Below the pieces are notes generated by a model that saw only the letters and a program-made list of their open reading frames with translations, searched no databases and was not told the origin of the DNA. A stretch of DNA of 64,000 nucleotides. It comes from an uncultured Sulfitobacter sp. Lineage in GTDB: Bacteria > Pseudomonadota > Alphaproteobacteria > Rhodobacterales > Rhodobacteraceae. The stretch lies in contig NZ_CANMFS010000001.1 in NCBI RefSeq assembly GCF_947497275.1, positions 1 through 64,000 on the forward strand, written 5' to 3'. The position numbers and the translations under genes were made by a program. Positions 1 to 7,910 of this stretch are shown piece after piece (the stretch's first letter is position 1; every line of letters begins with the position of its first letter).

Positions 1-138
1 TACATCGCAAAATACTGGGACGGGCTTTGCCTGTTTCTGGCAGATGGGCGCATCGAGATGGACAATAACGTGGTCGAACTACGCTTCGAAGTGTTTAGGC
101 TGTCAAAACGGTGGAAGCCGAAAAAGACGATCAACTGA
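1..138 (+). pseudogene. IS66-type transposase, C-terminal remnant (cut by window start)
   Basis: Frame 1 is open from the window edge to a stop at 136-138. Codons 1-27 read YWDGLCLFLADGRIEMDNN-like sequence, the conserved segment near the end of IS66-family transposases that carries the catalytic Glu region. After the Asn-Asn-Val-Val-Glu stretch the similarity stops abruptly, where an intact protein would continue with an Arg-Ile-Arg-Pro-type segment and a C-terminal tail. The fragment is therefore truncated on its 3' side by a rearrangement, and its 5' part lies outside the window. It is not expected to be functional. The family assignment comes from recalled family sequence, not from a search. 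Confidence 0.7.
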
Positions 139-204
139 TCAACGTGGGGCCAAAGCACCGCTTACTGCTTTCCGTGTGTTAGGTGCCTCCCAGGCTGCGG
201 CAAG

Positions 205-899
205 GCGTCATGATCCTGCGCGCCTTTGGCGCGATGCCGCCATTGTCATCATGCTGCGCAGCTTGAGGATGCGGGGCATGGCGCAGGCCGTCGGCGATCT
301 CATCGGACAGGGGCACCTGCATTCGATGCAGCCGTCTCCATGCTCTCACAATTGCTCGAGGCGGAAATGGCCGAACGGGAGGTGCGTTCCATTGCCTGCC
401 AAATGAAGGCCGCCCGCTTTCCGGCTGACAAGGATCTGTCTGGCTTTGACTTCGCTGCCAGCAAGATCAACGAAGCCTCGTGCGCCGACTACACCGATGT
501 GAGGTCATGGAGGCCGCAGTGAATTCGGTCTTGATCGGCGTGCCTGGCACTGCAAAAAAACCTGGGCAAGGCTGGAAAGATCGCTGAGGCACCGATCAAA
601 ACGGACCTCGTGATACTGGATGAGTTGGGTTACCCGCCGTTCAGCACATCCAAGCGGCGCGCTGCTGTTCCAGCTTTCGAGCAAGCCCTACGAGCGCATC
701 AGTGTGATCCTCACACCCAATCTCGCCTTCAGCGAATGTGCGAGGGTGTTCGGGGTGCCAAAATAACCACTGCACGGCTCGACCGGCTTCCCTACCGCTA
801 CCACATTCCCGAAACAGACAATGACAGTTATCGCTTCAAAGCCAGGTCCGAGATTGCGAAACAGAAACGAAAGGAGAAACCACCATCGTCCACATCATA
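205..899 (+). pseudogene. istB: IS21-type transposition helper ATPase IstB, frameshifted
   Basis: IstB-like sequence can be followed only by switching frame several times. About 207-310 gives MLRSLRMRGMAQAVGDLIG. From about 310 another frame gives the SMLSQLLEAEMAEREVRSIA stretch, on to about 480. Around 480-555 a third frame gives VNSVLIGVPGTA, a Walker A remnant that lacks the GK[ST]HLA continuation. The sequence then jumps to the Walker B region (LVILDELGYPPFS at 607-648), so roughly 45 residues between the two motifs are deleted. Further shifts are needed to read ISVILTPNLAFSECARVFG and the tail ending at 897-899. At least four frameshifts plus one deletion make this a dead gene. No partner istA is visible in the window. 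Confidence 0.85.
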
Positions 900-904
900 A
901 CGAC

Positions 905-952
905 AAAGCGGGTCAATTCCCGGTCACAATCCCAGATCAGTTTTCTGTGACA
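905..952 (+). repeat. probable right terminus of the dead IS21-type element
   Basis: Directly after the istB remnant, the sequence contains short directly repeated GGTCA motifs and ends in TGACA at 948-952. That matches the TGTCA-type inverted termini (5'-TG...CA-3') of IS21-family elements. The left terminus is not recognisable, so this call rests on position and the short terminal motif only. Confidence 0.35.
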
Positions 953-1701
953 TTCTACAGGGAAAGGCCTTGTTCAGCACGAAGATCCCACTGTAGATGT
1001 AGCTCACGCCGATTTGGTTCGCGGTGTCGATGTCAGTTAGAGCACGGCTCATCTTCGCGATGCTGTCGCCGTTAAGGATACACCTCAGGATGCTGACGTT
1101 GTCGCTTAACCCTTTTTTCGCTTGGTACCGAGATCCGAGCGTCGGGCTTGTCTTTGCAGGGGCGGTGTATGATCCGAAGTCCTGACGGCTTCGCCTTTAT
1201 GCAGTTGCTATCTGCTGCCAGCTTTCCGTGCGTGCCATTAAAGATGAACTCGTCGGAGTTCTCGAGACACCGCGCGTCGCAGGCTTCTTCGCCGCGCTAG
1301 TGACCACACTCATAGAACGGTCATTATCCCAACTGACTGGGTCGCTGGCGTATTCGAAGACCTCCAAAATACATCGAAATGAAGCTTTTTGACCATACAA
1401 TCTCCGATCTTTCGGTGTTGATCGGTCAAGATAGCCGCTAGGACCGAATGGGATGTTGGCAGTTTTTCTTATCGACGAAGTCCCGGAACGATTTTTCTGC
1501 TTGCTGTTGCGGCGAGACAAGCTTGCGCAACCTGTGTAAACAGCCCCGAAAAACATGCTCTTTAAACCAAATTTCTACCAAGATATTACTTGGTAGGCGC
1601 CGCAGTTGTATCTCAAAACCCGGAATGAGCCAGCTATATGCGCGGGGTCTTTTCTTTTTCGGCTCCCGCGCGCAAGCTGTCGAAACGAATTGGAGACTGC
1701 C
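953..1701. other. degenerate stretch without recognisable gene
   Basis: About 750 bases lie between the IS remnant and the MOSC gene. Several open frames cross it, the longest on the minus strand at 1197-1556, but none has a recognisable domain, a credible ribosome-binding site or sequence that reads like a known protein. A plus-strand frame around 1225-1330 and a minus-strand frame around 970-1110 read like protein for 30-50 residues before stops appear, which suggests remnants of older genes. The final part (about 1600-1700) probably contains the MOSC promoter. I see no tRNA or terminator here. Confidence 0.4.
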
Positions 1702-2289
1702 ATGCCAGCCCTTGTCCCGACAGATTACTACGCGACAGTGACGTGGCTGGGTGTCGTTCCCGACCGCGCAGCCGGTCTGTCTGCCCGTGCCCAAGACACC
1801 CTTGATCTGCGGTTCGCCGGGCCGGAGGGGGAAGACCACGGTGGTCTGACGCGTCCCTCGTGCAGCCGCGTCCTGTCGCAGCATCCGCGTGGCACGCCCA
1901 TTCGCAATACCCGTCAGCTTTGCGTGATGAGCGCCGAGGAGATTGCGGCCATTGCTGCCGAGATGGGGGTGGACGCCCTCGATCCTTCCCGTCTCGGTGC
2001 GACGATGGTGCTTCGCGGAATCAGTGATTTCACCCACCTGCCGCCTTCTTCGCGGCTTCAGGGACCGTCCGGCGCGACCATCGTGGTCGACATGGAAAAC
2101 CACCCCTGCGTCCTGCCCGCGCGTGAGATTGAGCTGGACATGCCCGGCTATGGCAAGGCGTTCAAGTCGGCGGCCAAGGGCCGTCGCGGCGTTACCGCGT
2201 GGGTCGAACGCGAGGGCATGGTCGCCGTGGATGAGCGTTTGCGGCTCCATGTTCCCGAGCAACGGGGCTGGACCCCGCAGATGCTTTGA
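1702..2289 (+). CDS. MOSC domain-containing protein
   Basis: This 195-residue protein resembles stand-alone MOSC (molybdenum cofactor sulfurase C-terminal) domain proteins. These are thought to carry sulfur or bind molybdopterin for Moco enzymes such as amidoxime reductases. Typical family segments are RPSCSRVLSQHPRGTPIRN near residues 52-70, RLGATMVLRGISDFTHLPPS near 100-119 and a following VVDMENHPC with a Cys at the usual position. I chose the ATG at 1702 because GGAG lies 8 bases upstream (1691-1694) and the length fits the family; the open frame extends further upstream to 1606 without a good start. It is the only intact gene among the broken genes at the left edge. Its enzymatic partner is not in the window, although modABC lies about 50 kb away. 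Confidence 0.85.
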   Translation: MPALVPTDYYATVTWLGVVPDRAAGLSARAQDTLDLRFAGPEGEDHGGLTRPSCSRVLSQHPRGTPIRNTRQLCVMSAEEIAAIAAEMGVDALDPSRLGATMVLRGISDFTHLPPSSRLQGPSGATIVVDMENHPCVLPAREIELDMPGYGKAFKSAAKGRRGVTAWVEREGMVAVDERLRLHVPEQRGWTPQML

Positions 2290-2298
2290 GTGGGAACG

Positions 2299-2600
2299 TT
2301 ACTGCTGAATGCTCTCGCAATAGCGCGCCAGATCAATGAGGGCTTTCGGCGTCGGAATGATATCTCCGGACGTCGACACGTTGTCGACCATCGTTCCGCC
2401 AAATTGGGGGCCGAATTTCGGCATCCCGTCAAATTGGTGGCGTCCCTTTCATCCGTCGCGCCGCGCCTTAACGTCTAACATAGGGGAACATGCCGCCGTT
2501 GTGCTGGCTGAGCAGGGTCAGATCGACCGAACCGCGGCGAATTCAGCGTCATCTTGGGCGGTGGCGACCTTGGCGGCGACCAGTGTGGTTCTGCGGAAAA
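2299..2600 (-). pseudogene. degraded cytochrome c family protein
   Basis: Minus-strand translation gives VDLTLLSQHNGGMFPYV at about 2545-2475. After a stop and a frame change it gives FDGMPKFGPQFGG, a DIIPTPKALIDLARYCESIQQ-like tail, and a stop at 2299-2301. These are recognisable segments of small roseobacter cytochromes c: the DLT..L..NGG.FP block, the Met-containing DGMP.FG axial-ligand region, and the C-terminal TPxAL..L..Y...IQ helix. The N-terminal CxxCH haem-binding site is not intact, because the expected region (about 2550-2600) contains stops and no CxxCH in any one frame. Two in-frame stops and the absent haem motif indicate a pseudogene. The identification is from remembered family patterns, so moderately confident. 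Confidence 0.5.
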
Positions 2601-2601
2601 T

Positions 2602-2870
2602 GGAAGATTTTCGGGACTGTTGATGCGTTCCAAAATGGGTCACACGGTGCCGCAGATCAACGCTTTCGGGCCAATTGCACGCAGGATCGGAGTCGCCGAT
2701 CAGTGCGTACGGACGGGTCTGTACACGGGCAGCCGTTTCTTAAACGAAACCGGCGGCGCCTGTCACGCCGCAACGCGCTCTGAAAATGTCGTAATCCAGA
2801 CCTGCGCATCTGGTCGGGACTTGTATGCATCCGCTAGAACGTGCCGTACCGGCATCAAACGGGGATCATC
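2602..2870. other. intergenic region upstream of fhs
   Basis: No protein-like open frame, terminator or known RNA motif is evident. The stretch joins the broken cytochrome c gene to fhs and should hold the fhs promoter. A GGGGATC ribosome-binding site precedes the fhs ATG. I cannot identify a folate riboswitch by eye. Confidence 0.3.
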
Positions 2871-4547
2871 ATGGCTTTCAAGACTGACATTCAAATTGCG
2901 CGTGAAGCGTCCAAGAAACCGATCCAGGAGATCGGTGCCAGGCTTGGGATCTCCTCGGACGATCTGCTTCCCTACGGGCACGACAAGGCGAAGATCAGCC
3001 AAGGCTTCATCAACTCCGTTCAGGACCGTACCGACGGCAAGCTGATCCTTGTAACTGCGATTAATCCGACCCCGGCGGGAGAGGGCAAGACCACCACGAC
3101 GGTGGGTCTGGGCGACGGTCTCAACCGCATTGGCAAGAACGCCTGCGTCTGCATCCGCGAGGCCTCGCTTGGCCCCAACTTCGGCATGAAGGGCGGTGCC
3201 GCGGGCGGTGGCTATGCGCAGGTCGTGCCGATGGAAGAGATGAACCTGCACTTTACCGGCGATTTCCACGCGATCACCAGCGCGCATAATCTGCTGAGTG
3301 CTATGATCGACAACCACGTCTACTGGGGCAACGAGTTGGAGATCGACACTCGTCGCGTCGTCTGGCGCCGGGTTGTCGATATGAACGATCGCGCGCTGCG
3401 CCAGATCACCGCGTCGCTGGGCGGTGTGTCCAACGGCTTCCCGCGCGAGGCGGGCTTTGACATCACCGTTGCTTCCGAGGTGATGGCGATCCTGTGCCTT
3501 GCGAAAAACCTCGATGATTTGCAAGAGCGTTTGGGTGCGATGATCGTCGCACACCGGCGTGACCGCTCTCCGGTCTACTGCCGCGACATCAAGGCGGACG
3601 GCGCGATGACCGTTTTGCTGAAAGATGCGATGCAGCCCAACCTTGTGCAGACGCTGGAAAATAACCCTGCGTTTGTGCACGGCGGTCCCTTCGCCAACAT
3701 TGCCCACGGGTGCAATTCCGTGATTGCGACGACGACGGCGCTGAAGCTGGCGGATTACGTTGTGACCGAAGCCGGTTTCGGGGCCGATCTGGGGGCTGAG
3801 AAGTTCCTGAACATCAAATGCCGCAAGGCAGGGATCGCGCCCTCCGCCGTGGTGATCGTGGCGACCGTGCGCGCGATGAAAATGAATGGCGGCGTGGCCA
3901 AGGCCGATCTGGCCGCCGAGAATGTCGATGCGGTCAAGCACGGCTGTGCGAACCTCGGGCGTCATATCGAGAACGTCAAATCCTTCGGTGTGCCGGTGGT
4001 CGTGGCGATCAATCATTTCGTCACCGACACCGATGCCGAAGTGCAGGCGATCAAGGATTTTGTAGCCTCGCAAGGATCCGAAGCGGTACTGTCCCGCCAC
4101 TGGGAACTTGGCTCGGAAGGGTCCGCGGATCTTGCAACGAAGGTTGTCGAGACCATCGAGAAGGGCGAGGCGAATTTCGCGCCGATCTATCCCGACGATA
4201 TGTCGCTTGCCGACAAGATCAACACGATCGCAACGAAGATCTACCGCGCGGACGGTGCGCAGATCGACCAGAAGATCCTCAACCAGTTGAAAGATTGGGA
4301 AGAGCAGGGCTACGGGCAGTTGCCGGTCTGCATGGCAAAGACGCAGTACAGCTTTACCACCGACCCCGAGCGGCGCGGCGCGCCAACGGGATTCACCGTA
4401 CCGGTCCGCGAAGTGCGCCTGTCAGCCGGTGCAGGTTTCGTCGTCGCGATCTGCGGCGAGATCATGACGATGCCGGGTCTGCCCCGCAAGCCGTCAGCGG
4501 AGAATATCAAACTGAACGCGGACGGCGACGTCGAGGGCTTGTTCTGA
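2871..4547 (+). CDS. fhs: formate--tetrahydrofolate ligase
   Basis: This 558-residue protein catalyses ATP-dependent ligation of formate to tetrahydrofolate, making 10-formyl-THF in the cytosol. The length is normal for the family (about 555-560). The N-terminal P-loop PAGEGKTT is at residues 68-75, followed by the family-typical [20 protein letters not shown] and the [15 protein letters not shown] block. The C-terminal [11 protein letters not shown] segment is also present. The start at 2871 gives the canonical [11 protein letters not shown]-terminus and has a GGGGATC site upstream; the open frame begins 30 bases earlier. folD follows about 95 bases downstream on the same strand, so the two probably form a one-carbon unit feeding purine, fMet and serine/glycine metabolism. 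Confidence 0.98.
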   Translation: MAFKTDIQIAREASKKPIQEIGARLGISSDDLLPYGHDKAKISQGFINSVQDRTDGKLILVTAINPTPAGEGKTTTTVGLGDGLNRIGKNACVCIREASLGPNFGMKGGAAGGGYAQVVPMEEMNLHFTGDFHAITSAHNLLSAMIDNHVYWGNELEIDTRRVVWRRVVDMNDRALRQITASLGGVSNGFPREAGFDITVASEVMAILCLAKNLDDLQERLGAMIVAHRRDRSPVYCRDIKADGAMTVLLKDAMQPNLVQTLENNPAFVHGGPFANIAHGCNSVIATTTALKLADYVVTEAGFGADLGAEKFLNIKCRKAGIAPSAVVIVATVRAMKMNGGVAKADLAAENVDAVKHGCANLGRHIENVKSFGVPVVVAINHFVTDTDAEVQAIKDFVASQGSEAVLSRHWELGSEGSADLATKVVETIEKGEANFAPIYPDDMSLADKINTIATKIYRADGAQIDQKILNQLKDWEEQGYGQLPVCMAKTQYSFTTDPERRGAPTGFTVPVREVRLSAGAGFVVAICGEIMTMPGLPRKPSAENIKLNADGDVEGLF

Positions 4548-4641
4548 GCGGAACCGCATCGCACAAGCGGGGCAGGGCATACGCTTGGCCCCGCACGCGG
4601 TTTTTGGCGCGAATGTATTTCGAAGAAAGGGAACACCCCAG

Positions 4642-5544
4642 ATGACGGCAACATTGATTGATGGCAAGGCTTTCGCGGCGAAGGTACGGGCCCAGGTGGC
4701 AGAGCACGTCACCCGGCTGAAGACCGATCATGCGATCACACCCGGTCTGGCCGTCGTTCTGGTGGGCGAAGATCCGGCCAGTCAGGTCTATGTTCGCTCC
4801 AAACGCAAGATGACCACGGAAGTGGGGATGAAATCGGTCGAGCACAGACTGGACGCCGAGACCGCCGAGGCGGATCTTCTGGCGCTGATCGACACGCTCA
4901 ACACCGATCCGGAGATACACGGCATTCTCGTTCAGCTGCCACTGCCAAAACACCTGAACGAAGATCTGGTCATCAATGCCATCGACCCGGCCAAGGATGT
5001 GGACGGATTCCACATCTCGAACGTCGGACTGTTGGGAACGGGACAGAAAAGCATGGTGCCCTGTACGCCGCTGGGCTGTCTGATGATGCTGCGCGAACAC
5101 CACGGGTCGATCTCGGGGTTGGATGCGGTGGTAATCGGGCGTTCGAACATCGTGGGCAAGCCGATGGCGCAGCTTTTGCTGAACGACAGCGCCACCGTGA
5201 CAATCGCGCACAGCCGCACTAAGGAGCTGGCCGATGTAGTGCGCCGTGCCGATATCGTGGTGGCGGCCGTGGGGCGCCCGCAAATGGTGCCGGGCGACTG
5301 GATCAAGCCGGGTGCTACGGTCATCGACGTCGGCATAAACCGTCTCGACGCGCCGGAGAAGGGCGAAGGCAAGACCAGGCTGGTCGGCGACGTAGATTTC
5401 GACAGCTGCGCCGCCGTGGCGGGGGCGATCACACCGGTGCCGGGAGGTGTCGGCCCGATGACCATCGCATGTCTTCTAGCCAACACCGTTACCGCCTGCT
5501 GTCGCGCCAACGGATTGCCTGAGCCCGAGGGCCTAACCGCCTGA
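4642..5544 (+). CDS. folD: bifunctional methylenetetrahydrofolate dehydrogenase / methenyltetrahydrofolate cyclohydrolase
   Basis: At 300 residues this is a full-length FolD, which interconverts 5,10-methylene-THF, 5,10-methenyl-THF and 10-formyl-THF with NADP+. Diagnostic stretches are [16 protein letters not shown] (about residues 43-58, with the catalytic Tyr and Lys), [18 protein letters not shown], the Rossmann loop [12 protein letters not shown], and [10 protein letters not shown] near the C-terminus. The ATG at 4642 follows a GAAAGGGA ribosome-binding site and gives the usual MTATLIDGK start. It lies just after fhs in the same orientation. Together the two can convert formate to methylene-THF, a route common in marine bacteria that oxidise methyl compounds. 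The last 12 bases overlap the convergent membrane-protein gene. Confidence 0.98.
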   Translation: MTATLIDGKAFAAKVRAQVAEHVTRLKTDHAITPGLAVVLVGEDPASQVYVRSKRKMTTEVGMKSVEHRLDAETAEADLLALIDTLNTDPEIHGILVQLPLPKHLNEDLVINAIDPAKDVDGFHISNVGLLGTGQKSMVPCTPLGCLMMLREHHGSISGLDAVVIGRSNIVGKPMAQLLLNDSATVTIAHSRTKELADVVRRADIVVAAVGRPQMVPGDWIKPGATVIDVGINRLDAPEKGEGKTRLVGDVDFDSCAAVAGAITPVPGGVGPMTIACLLANTVTACCRANGLPEPEGLTA

Positions 5545-5931
5545 AACGATGGTGTGCATGACACGTCCGGGAGCGAAGGTGAACGCCCCAGCCACCACCA
5601 GCGCGCCGAAGATCAGGAACCGCATCTGGCGCCGGTGTGCCGCGATCCGCCCCGCGCGGGCATGGCCCACAGCGGTTAGCAGTGTCCACAGCGTGACCAG
5701 AGACAACAGATGGATCGGGCTGAACAACCCCACCACGCGCAATTCATGTATCCAGAAGCTGCTGACCGCGACGATCGCCATTGCGACCACCCATGCACGG
5801 CCCATCGCGCGGTGCATCGGACTGCCCTTGCATAGGGTGAGGATCGCGAGTGTCAGCGCCACGGCGCACAGGGCAAGCGCGGTGTGGATCTGGATGACGG
5901 CGGGGGCCTGTAACAGGGGATCAAGGGACAT
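5533..5931 (-). CDS. small integral membrane protein, DUF2306-like
   Basis: This 132-residue hydrophobic protein has about four predicted membrane helices (approximately residues 12-32, 46-62, 70-88 and 108-125). Between helices 1 and 2 is the motif [17 protein letters not shown], which is typical of DUF2306-type proteins, and an AAHRRQMR loop carries conserved polar residues. The molecular function of this family is not established. The gene is convergent with folD (12-base overlap) and divergent from the LytTR regulator gene across 113 bases, which raises the possibility that the regulator controls it. The start at 5931 is an ATG with the expected [20 protein letters not shown] beginning. 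Confidence 0.75.
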   Translation of the reverse strand: MSLDPLLQAPAVIQIHTALALCAVALTLAILTLCKGSPMHRAMGRAWVVAMAIVAVSSFWIHELRVVGLFSPIHLLSLVTLWTLLTAVGHARAGRIAAHRRQMRFLIFGALVVAGAFTFAPGRVMHTIVSGG

Positions 5932-6044
5932 TGCGGGGCTCCGTTGTGTTTGACCGCTTTTTCATGGCAATCTCGTTGCGGTCGCGCCATTCGCTTTGCG
6001 CGGGTTGCCCGCACCATGCGTGAACGACAGGGATACTTCGCCGG

Positions 6045-6770
6045 ATGCAGTCTACGCTTCGTGAACGACACCGTTGGGTGATGCCGCTGTCGATCTGGTG
6101 CCTGCTGATCGCGGCAGCCACCGTGGCGGGGCCGTTCGGCACGCTGGATCTGCTCAGTGCGCCGGTGCGCGGTCTCTACTGGTCTGGCATCGTTGGCGTT
6201 TCCATCGGGCTTAGCTATCTCGCCCTGACGGTTGCGCGGGGCCGGAGCGCCCTCGTGGGACTGGCGGTCTGGGGTGGTTTCGTGATCCTCTGCGCGACGT
6301 TCGTTCACGCGCTGAATGACCGGGTGTTCCTGGCTTGGGGCGGCCTGGCGGATTGGGCTTATCTGGCGGGTATCGTCGGCCTTGTGACCGCGCTGGTGCA
6401 TCTGGTGATCTGCGTGGCAGGTCCGCGAACGGTTTCTGCAGACGTGCACCCCCCCGGCGATGCCACGTTCCAGCGCCGGTTGCCGTTGGAGGTGCGCGGT
6501 CCGTTGGTGCGGATCGAGGCGCAGGACCACTACCTCAATGTCGTGACGCAAAGGGGCAGTGCCCTTGTTCTGATGCGCCTTGGCGATGCGATTGATGAAC
6601 TTCCACGCGAGAACGGCATGCAAGTGCACCGCTCACATTGGGTGGCGTTGGAAGCGATCGACGCACATCAGCGGATCAAAGGACGCGATTTTCTTGCGAT
6701 GCGCGACGGTACGCAGGTGCCGATCAGCCGCAGTTACCGCGCGGCATCGAAGGCGGCGGGGCTGTTTTAA
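6045..6770 (+). CDS. membrane-anchored LytTR DNA-binding transcriptional regulator
   Basis: The 241-residue protein has four hydrophobic segments in its first 130 residues (approximately 15-35, 45-62, 70-90 and 105-125). A short linker leads to a C-terminal LytTR DNA-binding domain (about 142-238). The LytTR call rests on LVRIEAQDHYLNVVTQRG, then GMQVHRSHWVALEAI and the terminal DGTQVPISRSYRAA, which are the classic strand and HRS-W motifs. No receiver or kinase domain is present, so this is a one-component membrane regulator whose signal is probably sensed in the bilayer. The divergently transcribed DUF2306-like gene is a plausible target. The ATG at 6045 lacks a strong ribosome-binding site, so the start could differ slightly. 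Confidence 0.85.
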   Translation: MQSTLRERHRWVMPLSIWCLLIAAATVAGPFGTLDLLSAPVRGLYWSGIVGVSIGLSYLALTVARGRSALVGLAVWGGFVILCATFVHALNDRVFLAWGGLADWAYLAGIVGLVTALVHLVICVAGPRTVSADVHPPGDATFQRRLPLEVRGPLVRIEAQDHYLNVVTQRGSALVLMRLGDAIDELPRENGMQVHRSHWVALEAIDAHQRIKGRDFLAMRDGTQVPISRSYRAASKAAGLF

Positions 6771-6777
6771 GCGGGCA

Positions 6778-7197
6778 TCAGGCGGGCACCGGCACCATCG
6801 TGCCCTGAAGCACCGCGATCAATGTTGTGGTACCGTCCATCTCAGCATGGACTTCCGACGTGACGACGAACAACCGCTTGCCCGGTTTGACGACTTTGCC
6901 CGTCGCGATCAGGCGCTGGCCCCGTGCGGGGGCAATCAGATTGATCTTGATCTCTGCCGTAACGACCTCCTGGTCGAGCGGCAGATGCGTCAAAGCGGCA
7001 TAGCCTGCCGCGCTGTCTCCTATCGAAAAGGTCAGCCCCGCATGGCCGAACCCCTGCTGTTGCCGGGTACCGGGCAGGATTGGGCACGCGATCCGCACCA
7101 GCCCTTTCTCGATCTCGATCACGTCCGCGCCAAATGTTTCCATCATGCTTTGTGCGGCAAAGCTCGATCGGATGCGGTCTGTTTCGGCGGGTGTCAT
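6778..7197 (-). CDS. PaaI-family hotdog thioesterase
   Basis: At 139 residues it fits the PaaI/YdiI-like hotdog-fold acyl-CoA thioesterases. The central helix region reads QQQGFGHAGLTFSIGDSAAG (about residues 46-65). In the related motif HGGxxxxxxDxAxG the active-site acid is the Asp of GDSAAG. Strand segments VVTAEIKINLIAPARG and LFVVTSEVHAE follow the expected order. The exact substrate cannot be read from sequence; a housekeeping or phenylacetyl-type CoA ester is plausible. It lies 3 bases downstream of pdeM on the same strand, so it is probably co-transcribed with the pdeM-helicase pair without an obvious functional link. Confidence 0.85.
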   Translation of the reverse strand: MTPAETDRIRSSFAAQSMMETFGADVIEIEKGLVRIACPILPGTRQQQGFGHAGLTFSIGDSAAGYAALTHLPLDQEVVTAEIKINLIAPARGQRLIATGKVVKPGKRLFVVTSEVHAEMDGTTTLIAVLQGTMVPVPA

Positions 7198-7200
7198 AGG

Positions 7201-7863
7201 CTACCTCGGCATTGGAACGGCGACGGGAACGGGACCGGTGAGCACGGCTATCGCCTCGTCGCGCATCAGGGCCCCAAGCACCGGCGTCTGCGCGCGCAGA
7301 CCACCAGTATAGGTCCCGTAGGCGGGCATGATTACGCGGTCGCTGTCAATCAGAAAGGCGGCGCGGGTGATGATCCGACCACGGGCATTTATGCTGGCCT
7401 TGGGATGGTAATGGCCCGAAATCTCGCCGCTCGCAGGCCCTTGGGCGATATGGCGAAACGTGAGCGGCGCCAGCGGCAGCTCGGCAAGATGGGTGCCGCC
7501 AACGTCGACCGGGCCGGGATCGTGATTGCCTTCAATCCAGACCCAGCGGCGACCGGCCTGAAGGCGCAGGATCCACTGGCGCTCGTCTTCGGGCAGCGCA
7601 TCTGCGGACATAAGATCATCAAAGCTGTCGCCCAGACAGACCACCGTGCGCGCATGGCTTAGCGCCAGATCGGCAGCGAGGCGGGTAAGCGTATCGCGCG
7701 TGTCATAGGGCGGCAGGGACGCGCCGCCGCGCCGCGCGATCCGCTCGGATTTCCCGAGGTGCAGGTCGCTGACCACCAGCAACGATTCCTGCGGCCACCA
7801 CAGCGCGCCGGAGGACAGCGCCTTGAGCGCGGCGCCCGCAATCGTGAAATCATATCCGTTCAT
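7201..7863 (-). CDS. pdeM: ligase-associated DNA damage response endonuclease PdeM (metallophosphoesterase)
   Basis: This calcineurin-type metallophosphoesterase of about 220 residues has the metal-binding series SDLHLGK, GDSFDD, GNHD and GHYHPK in order. This pattern and the neighbouring Lhr-type helicase identify PdeM, which in other bacteria sits in a four-gene cassette with an ATP-dependent DNA ligase, an exonuclease and the helicase. I took the ATG at 7863 (MNGYDFTIAG), where the family begins; the open frame runs six codons further to 7881. Only pdeM and the helicase are present here; the ligase and exonuclease genes are not in the window. The helicase gene starts upstream on the same strand and ends 47 bases before pdeM. 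Confidence 0.9.
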   Translation of the reverse strand: MNGYDFTIAGAALKALSSGALWWPQESLLVVSDLHLGKSERIARRGGASLPPYDTRDTLTRLAADLALSHARTVVCLGDSFDDLMSADALPEDERQWILRLQAGRRWVWIEGNHDPGPVDVGGTHLAELPLAPLTFRHIAQGPASGEISGHYHPKASINARGRIITRAAFLIDSDRVIMPAYGTYTGGLRAQTPVLGALMRDEAIAVLTGPVPVAVPMPR

Positions 7864-7910
7864 GCGGCAGACATGGAACATCCCGTGAACAGCCGCAAGG
7901 GTTTTCGCGC

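Noticed and set aside
1197..1556. Minus-strand 119-codon open frame in the degenerate left zone
   Set aside because: No recognised domain, no ribosome-binding site and low-complexity composition; it overlaps unassigned degraded DNA.
1438..2262. Minus-strand 274-codon frame opposite the MOSC gene
   Set aside because: It is the antisense shadow of the MOSC gene, with a basic composition and no domain.
2763..4100. Long minus-strand frame opposite fhs
   Set aside because: Antisense of fhs; high-GC codon bias makes long shadow frames, and this one shows no motif.
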